Under the pieces are notes generated by a model, which was not told the DNA's origin, did not search any database, and saw only the letters and a list, made by a program, of their open reading frames with translations. Shown piece by piece: positions 33,626 to 37,332 of a stretch of DNA of 37,332 nt (positions are counted from its first letter, which is position 1; each line of letters opens with the position of its first letter). The stretch covers positions 1-37,332 of the forward strand of contig JAGYLH010000027.1 of the NCBI GenBank assembly GCA_018400955.1, given 5' to 3'. The position numbers were made by a program, and so were the translations under genes. This stretch comes from Bacteroidales bacterium (lineage in GTDB: Bacteria; Bacteroidota; Bacteroidia; Bacteroidales; F082).

Positions 33626-35179
33626 CTAAGGTGTCGTAATAATATGTATCGGCCCGTCAGGTCCCAAAGGCAGGCCTAGAAGCATCCAAACGACGAGCAA
33701 GGCCGTCCAGAAAATACCCAGAAAGATGCTATAGGGCAACATGGTTGAAATAATGGTGCCGATGCCATAGCGTTTGTCATACTTTTCGGCAAAAGTGACA
33801 ATCAGGGCAAAATAGCTCATCATAGGTGTAATCAGGTTGGTAAATGAATCCCCTATGCGGAATGCCGCCTGGGTTAAGCCCGGATGATATGGGGGGTCAA
33901 TAAGCATCAACATGGGAATAAACACCGGTGCCATAATGGCCCATTTGGCGGAAGCACTGCCCATAAACATATTGATAAATGCCGAAAGCATAACGAATCC
34001 AACAATAAGCGGAATGCCTGTCAGACCAATACTTTGCAGGGTGTTAGCCCCTTTGATGGCAAATATAATCCCCAAATTGCTGTAGTTGAAAAAGTAAACA
34101 AATTGCGCAGCAAAAAACACCAAAACAATGTAACTACCCATGGTGCTCATGGATTTGCTCAAATGGCCGGCAACGTCCTTATCGTTTTTAATTGTCCCAA
34201 CTGTGATGCCATAGGCCAATCCGGGGAAAAAGAACATCAATAGAATACCTATTATAATACCTCGGAAAAAAGGTGAATGCAACACATCGCCGGTAGCCGG
34301 ATCACGGAGTATTCCATTTTCGGGTATTACCGAAATGGCCAGCAGAATTAAGGTTACCAGCAAAGCCCAACCCGCATTGCGCAAGCCTTTGCGCTCCATA
34401 TCGGTAAGTTGTACAATTGGCATACGTTCGGCTGTACCATGATAAGGTCCCAGGCGCGGTTCTACTATTTTTTCGGTAACATAAACGCCAACACCAAGCA
34501 CAACAAAGCAGGAAACAATCATAAAATAATAGTTTACTGCCGGGTTAACTACCATATCGGGAATAATCATCTGGGCTGCCGATTCGGATATACCAGCCAG
34601 GATTGGATCAATGGAGCCGATGAAAAAACTTGCCCCAAAGCCACCACTAACCCCAACAAAAGCAGCAGCCAAACCGGCCATGGGGTGTCGTCCCAAGGCG
34701 TGAAAAATCATGGCACCCAATGGGATAAGGATTACATAACCGGCTTCAGCCGCAAGGTGCGAAATGATACCTGCCAATACGATAGCACCTGTTATCAGGC
34801 GTTTGGGCGCGCCCAAGACCAGGGCCCTGATCATGGTGGCAAACAAACCTGAACCCTCAGCAACACCAATACCAATCATAACAACCAATACATAACCCAA
34901 AGGAGGGAAACGCAGGAAGTTGTGCAGAATATTTTCGTATATCCAGCGGATGCCTTCGCTGCTTAGCAGGTTTTTTGAATGGATGGTATAGCCATCCACG
35001 GGATGCGCTGCGGAAGTACCGGCCAGGTGGGCCAACCAGGAAAGTATGACAACAAGAAAAGCCAAACCGGCAAACAATGTGGCCGGATGAGGCAATCTGT
35101 TGCCAATTACTTCAACATAGTCGAGCATGCGTAAAAAGAAAGGCCTCTTTTCATTAGTGGTTTCGGGAGCTTTTTCCAT
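33626..35179 (-). CDS. AbgT-family transporter
   Basis: AbgT proteins carry p-aminobenzoyl-glutamate or, in some cases, export antifolate compounds. The 517-residue protein has at least ten membrane segments. The family features are visible: LDYVEVIGNRLPHPATLFAGLAF, the VIGIGVAEGSGLF-type segment, AEAGYVILIPLGAMIFHALGRHPMAGLAAAFVGVSGGF, and the region LSAFINMFMGSASAKWAIMAPVFIPMLM. It lies 30 nt after the C69 dipeptidase in the same operon, so substrate release by the peptidase and uptake by AbgT is a reasonable joint role. That is inference. Confidence 0.9.
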   Translation of the reverse strand: MEKAPETTNEKRPFFLRMLDYVEVIGNRLPHPATLFAGLAFLVVILSWLAHLAGTSAAHPVDGYTIHSKNLLSSEGIRWIYENILHNFLRFPPLGYVLVVMIGIGVAEGSGLFATMIRALVLGAPKRLITGAIVLAGIISHLAAEAGYVILIPLGAMIFHALGRHPMAGLAAAFVGVSGGFGASFFIGSIDPILAGISESAAQMIIPDMVVNPAVNYYFMIVSCFVVLGVGVYVTEKIVEPRLGPYHGTAERMPIVQLTDMERKGLRNAGWALLVTLILLAISVIPENGILRDPATGDVLHSPFFRGIIIGILLMFFFPGLAYGITVGTIKNDKDVAGHLSKSMSTMGSYIVLVFFAAQFVYFFNYSNLGIIFAIKGANTLQSIGLTGIPLIVGFVMLSAFINMFMGSASAKWAIMAPVFIPMLMLIDPPYHPGLTQAAFRIGDSFTNLITPMMSYFALIVTFAEKYDKRYGIGTIISTMLPYSIFLGIFWTALLVVWMLLGLPLGPDGPIHIITTP

Positions 35180-35209
35180 CTTTTGTGGCGTTATTGAATT
35201 TATAATATT

Positions 35210-36946
35210 TTAGTTAGGGTAAATAAAACGGTCATTGGTTTCATCAATCACTTGTTTTTTCCAACTATCGGGATAGCCCGGAAATTTTGGTGGCAACGGA
35301 TAACCATAAGGATTGCGCAAAAATTCCCCGTCTTTTTCTTGTTTCATATTGCCGTCCAAATATTTAACAAGAAGAAATTCACCCAGTTCTTGCCATCTTT
35401 CAATGGCCTGATTGCCTGTATTGCAAGAAAAGTCGGTAATAAAATCGAGGGCCAAATCTTGATCTGTTTCCCATAGTACCATGGCCGCGGCATCAATGGC
35501 CGGTATGGTTTGAATGGACCTGTTTTCGAGTTCGTTTTGAACAGCTCGCAGGTCGGGCATCACCCTGTCATAAAAGAGGTAAGCAAAATGCGCTACCCTG
35601 TTGAAAACCCAGAAAGCCGCATTGTCCTTATAAGTAAGTATATCGCCATAACCTTCGGCCCACGATTGGGGAACACGTTTGATACCCGCATAAAAAGGCA
35701 CATATACAGCACTTCCGGCATCATCAACACTAAACCACTTGATGCCCCCAATAGGCCCCGGCAACCAGCTGCGCATCTGGGCTATATAGGAAAAGCCTGT
35801 TTGCTGCGTTGCAGTTACCCTTTCGTTAAAATACTCCTGTCCGTTATAATCAAAAGTAAGGGGGCGCCAACGATAAGGTAAACCGTATGGCCCGGCACCA
35901 ATATCCTGCGACATATCCAGTTCGGTACCTTGCAGGTAATCGCGTTTGAAAGCCATCAAATCCTGTGGGCTGATTTTACGCTCAGGTTTGATCCATAAGG
36001 GCATACGGTTATCTTTCGTTTTGCCGGTGGCATAATCCCAATATGTATCCATTCCTGAACTCACATGATTGAACATGCTCCAGACACGCAGTTCGCAAAA
36101 GCGGGCAGCGCCAAAATCGAGGGGGGCGTAAACATCGCTAAAGCTAAAATCGGCATCAGCTCCGTCAAAATAGCCCTTTTCACGGGCAAAACTGATAACA
36201 TCATGGGCATAAACCACCTCGATATCCGGGTCAGAAATTTTATCCAATTTTTTGGAACTGATGCTCTTTTTGCCATCTTCGAGCGGAAATCCCATAATGC
36301 GGGCGTGGTTGGCATGGGCAGAAATATAGCCATCCGGAATACGCATGGCCACCCATACAGCGCCTTTATTAGCGTTCACATATTTTTTGCTTTTGCGATC
36401 GTATCGCATATCGGTACCTTTTCCGATAAGTTCCATAATCCAAACCTCATGGGGGTCGCCTATAGAGAAGGATTCACCTGAACTGGCATAGCCGTGGGCA
36501 TCCATCAGCTCTGCAATAACCCTAATAGCCTCACGGGCCGTTTTGGCACGCTGTGTCGCCATAAACATCAACCCGGCATAGCTCATGATTCCAGTGGTGT
36601 CAACAAGTTCCGACCTGCCACCAAAAGTGGATTCGCCAATGGATACCTGGTGCTCGTTCATAAAACCAACCGTTTGGTAGGTGTGTGGCACTTGTGGGAT
36701 CTGCCCGAGTGGTTTGGCAGTACCTCTGCTGTAAATCGTTACCATGCTACCTTCGGGCCAATCGGCGGCAGGGCTGTAATATAACTCACCATAACGGATG
36801 TGTGAGTCGGCGGCATAGGTAATCATCGTAGAACCATCAACCGATGCCCCTTTGGTAACCAGGTAATTGGTACAAGCCTGAATTTGTATTTGATTGAGTG
36901 AAAAAAGTAAAAAAAACGACAGGGAGTAGCGCAGGAAAAGTTTCAT
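35210..36946 (-). CDS. Peptidase family C69 dipeptidase (secreted)
   Basis: This is an N-terminal-nucleophile cysteine hydrolase that splits dipeptides. The 578-residue precursor has a signal peptide (MKLFLRYSLSFFLLFSLNQIQ) cut before Cys25 (A-CTNYLVTKGASVDGSTMITYAADSH), which becomes the catalytic N-terminal Cys. The C69 region ESTFGGRSELVDTTGIMSYAGLMFMATQRAKTAREAI and GESFSIGDPHEVWIMELIGKG follow. Later are the AHANHARIMGFP and the WRPLTFDYNG segments. The ATG at 36946 is preferred to the longer reading from 36991, which has no signal peptide. The gene is first in the operon with AbgT. Confidence 0.92.
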   Translation of the reverse strand: MKLFLRYSLSFFLLFSLNQIQIQACTNYLVTKGASVDGSTMITYAADSHIRYGELYYSPAADWPEGSMVTIYSRGTAKPLGQIPQVPHTYQTVGFMNEHQVSIGESTFGGRSELVDTTGIMSYAGLMFMATQRAKTAREAIRVIAELMDAHGYASSGESFSIGDPHEVWIMELIGKGTDMRYDRKSKKYVNANKGAVWVAMRIPDGYISAHANHARIMGFPLEDGKKSISSKKLDKISDPDIEVVYAHDVISFAREKGYFDGADADFSFSDVYAPLDFGAARFCELRVWSMFNHVSSGMDTYWDYATGKTKDNRMPLWIKPERKISPQDLMAFKRDYLQGTELDMSQDIGAGPYGLPYRWRPLTFDYNGQEYFNERVTATQQTGFSYIAQMRSWLPGPIGGIKWFSVDDAGSAVYVPFYAGIKRVPQSWAEGYGDILTYKDNAAFWVFNRVAHFAYLFYDRVMPDLRAVQNELENRSIQTIPAIDAAAMVLWETDQDLALDFITDFSCNTGNQAIERWQELGEFLLVKYLDGNMKQEKDGEFLRNPYGYPLPPKFPGYPDSWKKQVIDETNDRFIYPN

Positions 36947-36998
36947 ATCTCTTTTTGTTGAATTAAATATATCATGTTCTGAATCATTCATTTATAAT

Positions 36999-37024
36999 AA
37001 AAAAAGCCCATTTTGAAAAAGGGC
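36999..37024 (-). terminator. Hairpin with T-run between the DHODH-like gene and the C69 gene
   Basis: The minus strand reads GCCC-TTTTTCAAAAT-GGGC with complementary T/A arms, followed by seven T residues. It is a good terminator for the gene upstream (37188-37332). It also lies just after the predicted start point for the C69 operon. Confidence 0.6.
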
Positions 37025-37031
37025 AAAGGGG

Positions 37032-37061
37032 CAAATTTAAAGAAAAAGCGCAAACCTGCAA
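37032..37061 (-). promoter_or_regulatory. Candidate promoter of the C69-AbgT operon
   Basis: On the minus strand TTG (37061-37059) and TAAATTTG (37039-37032) are 19 nt apart, an exact match to both elements. The start point would fall at about 37025, right at the hairpin. Confidence 0.5.
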
Positions 37062-37187
37062 GATTGGCCGGTTGATTCGCTTAAAATCATTTCGCAAGTT
37101 AAGCAAGTGAATTTATCGTGTTCATTGTTTGCACCAATTCGAATTGGATGCTGCAAAATACCAGCCAGTCTCTTTTTATGATTATGG

Positions 37188-37332
37188 CTATTCAATGCCA
37201 CTAAAATGTTTCATAAACTGCACCCTTTCGTAGGCAGCAGGATTATCGGCTTCCTTAACACTCATACGGCCAATGAATTGGTCTGTGCTGCTGAAGTTGT
37301 GTTTAGTCATCCACTGCTCAACTTCCTGCAAC
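37188..37332 (-). CDS. Dihydroorotate dehydrogenase-like protein, C-terminal end (cut by window edge)
   Basis: The minus strand codes for the last ~47 residues of a protein, ending at TAG 37190-37188. They contain LQEVEQWMTKHNFSSTDQFIGRMS and then NPAAYERVQFMKHFSGIE. This matches the C-terminal ending of the Bacteroidota dihydroorotate dehydrogenase-like family (flavin TIM-barrel), whose exact reaction is not settled. The rest is outside the window. The identification rests on a short tail only. Confidence 0.5.
   Translation of the reverse strand, partial: LQEVEQWMTKHNFSSTDQFIGRMSVKEADNPAAYERVQFMKHFSGIE

Overview
The window looks like a chromosomal segment of a Bacteroidota bacterium, probably from the Bacteroidales or a neighbouring order. 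The evidence is an M1 peptidase with a C-terminal type IX secretion (T9SS) sorting domain, PorV-like and other outer-membrane barrel proteins, a long-form NusB, a fused E1 2-oxoacid dehydrogenase, and many copies of the phylum's promoter -7 element TAnnTTTG just ahead of start codons. Shine-Dalgarno sequences are mostly absent. I saw no rRNA, tRNA or CRISPR array.

Layout. 1-5006: truncated lplA (minus), then typA, a LEA-type lipoprotein and a secreted M1 peptidase (plus). 5046-8029: a minus-strand pair, a helix-hairpin-helix envelope protein and a PorV-like barrel, overlapping by one base. 8098-10899: a DUF2461 protein, a strong hairpin behind its own promoter, and an ene-reductase overlapping a CREST-type membrane hydrolase. 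10900-11490: a convergent intergenic region packed with short repeats. 11492-16396 (minus): nusB, an E1alpha-E1beta fusion, a Sua5/YrdC protein and a family 9 glycosyltransferase. 16518-18376: an nlpE relic, then pyrBI behind an apparent leader-peptide attenuator with two hairpin/T-run units. 18511-20810: an AlbA_2 protein, a decayed outer-membrane barrel gene and a yaaA broken by a one-base deletion. 20995-25575: a small accessory or defence block with a PemK/MazF-type toxin-antitoxin pair, a DprA-like gene, a RecQ helicase fused to a phosphoribosyltransferase, and a small unknown protein. 26124-31036: acs, a TolB-like propeller lipoprotein or secreted protein, a prohibitin homologue, smpB and a thioredoxin-fold protein. 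31040-37332 (minus): a decayed barrel gene, two envelope hypotheticals, an AbgT transporter with a C69 dipeptidase, and the tail of a dihydroorotate-dehydrogenase-like gene.

Two points stand out. First, the pyrBI leader has a promoter, a 46-codon ORF overlapping two tandem terminator-like hairpins, and the pyrB start 11 nt after the leader stop. This matches the logic of the E. coli pyrBI attenuator but is in an unrelated phylum. Second, the DprA-like / RecQ-PRTase operon has the same domain pair (DprA-like SLOG plus PRTase) as the ShosTA anti-phage toxin-antitoxin system, here with a helicase fused to the PRTase. Several decayed genes (nlpE, two barrels, yaaA) and dispersed repeats show that 16.5-32 kb is an actively eroding accessory zone between housekeeping genes.
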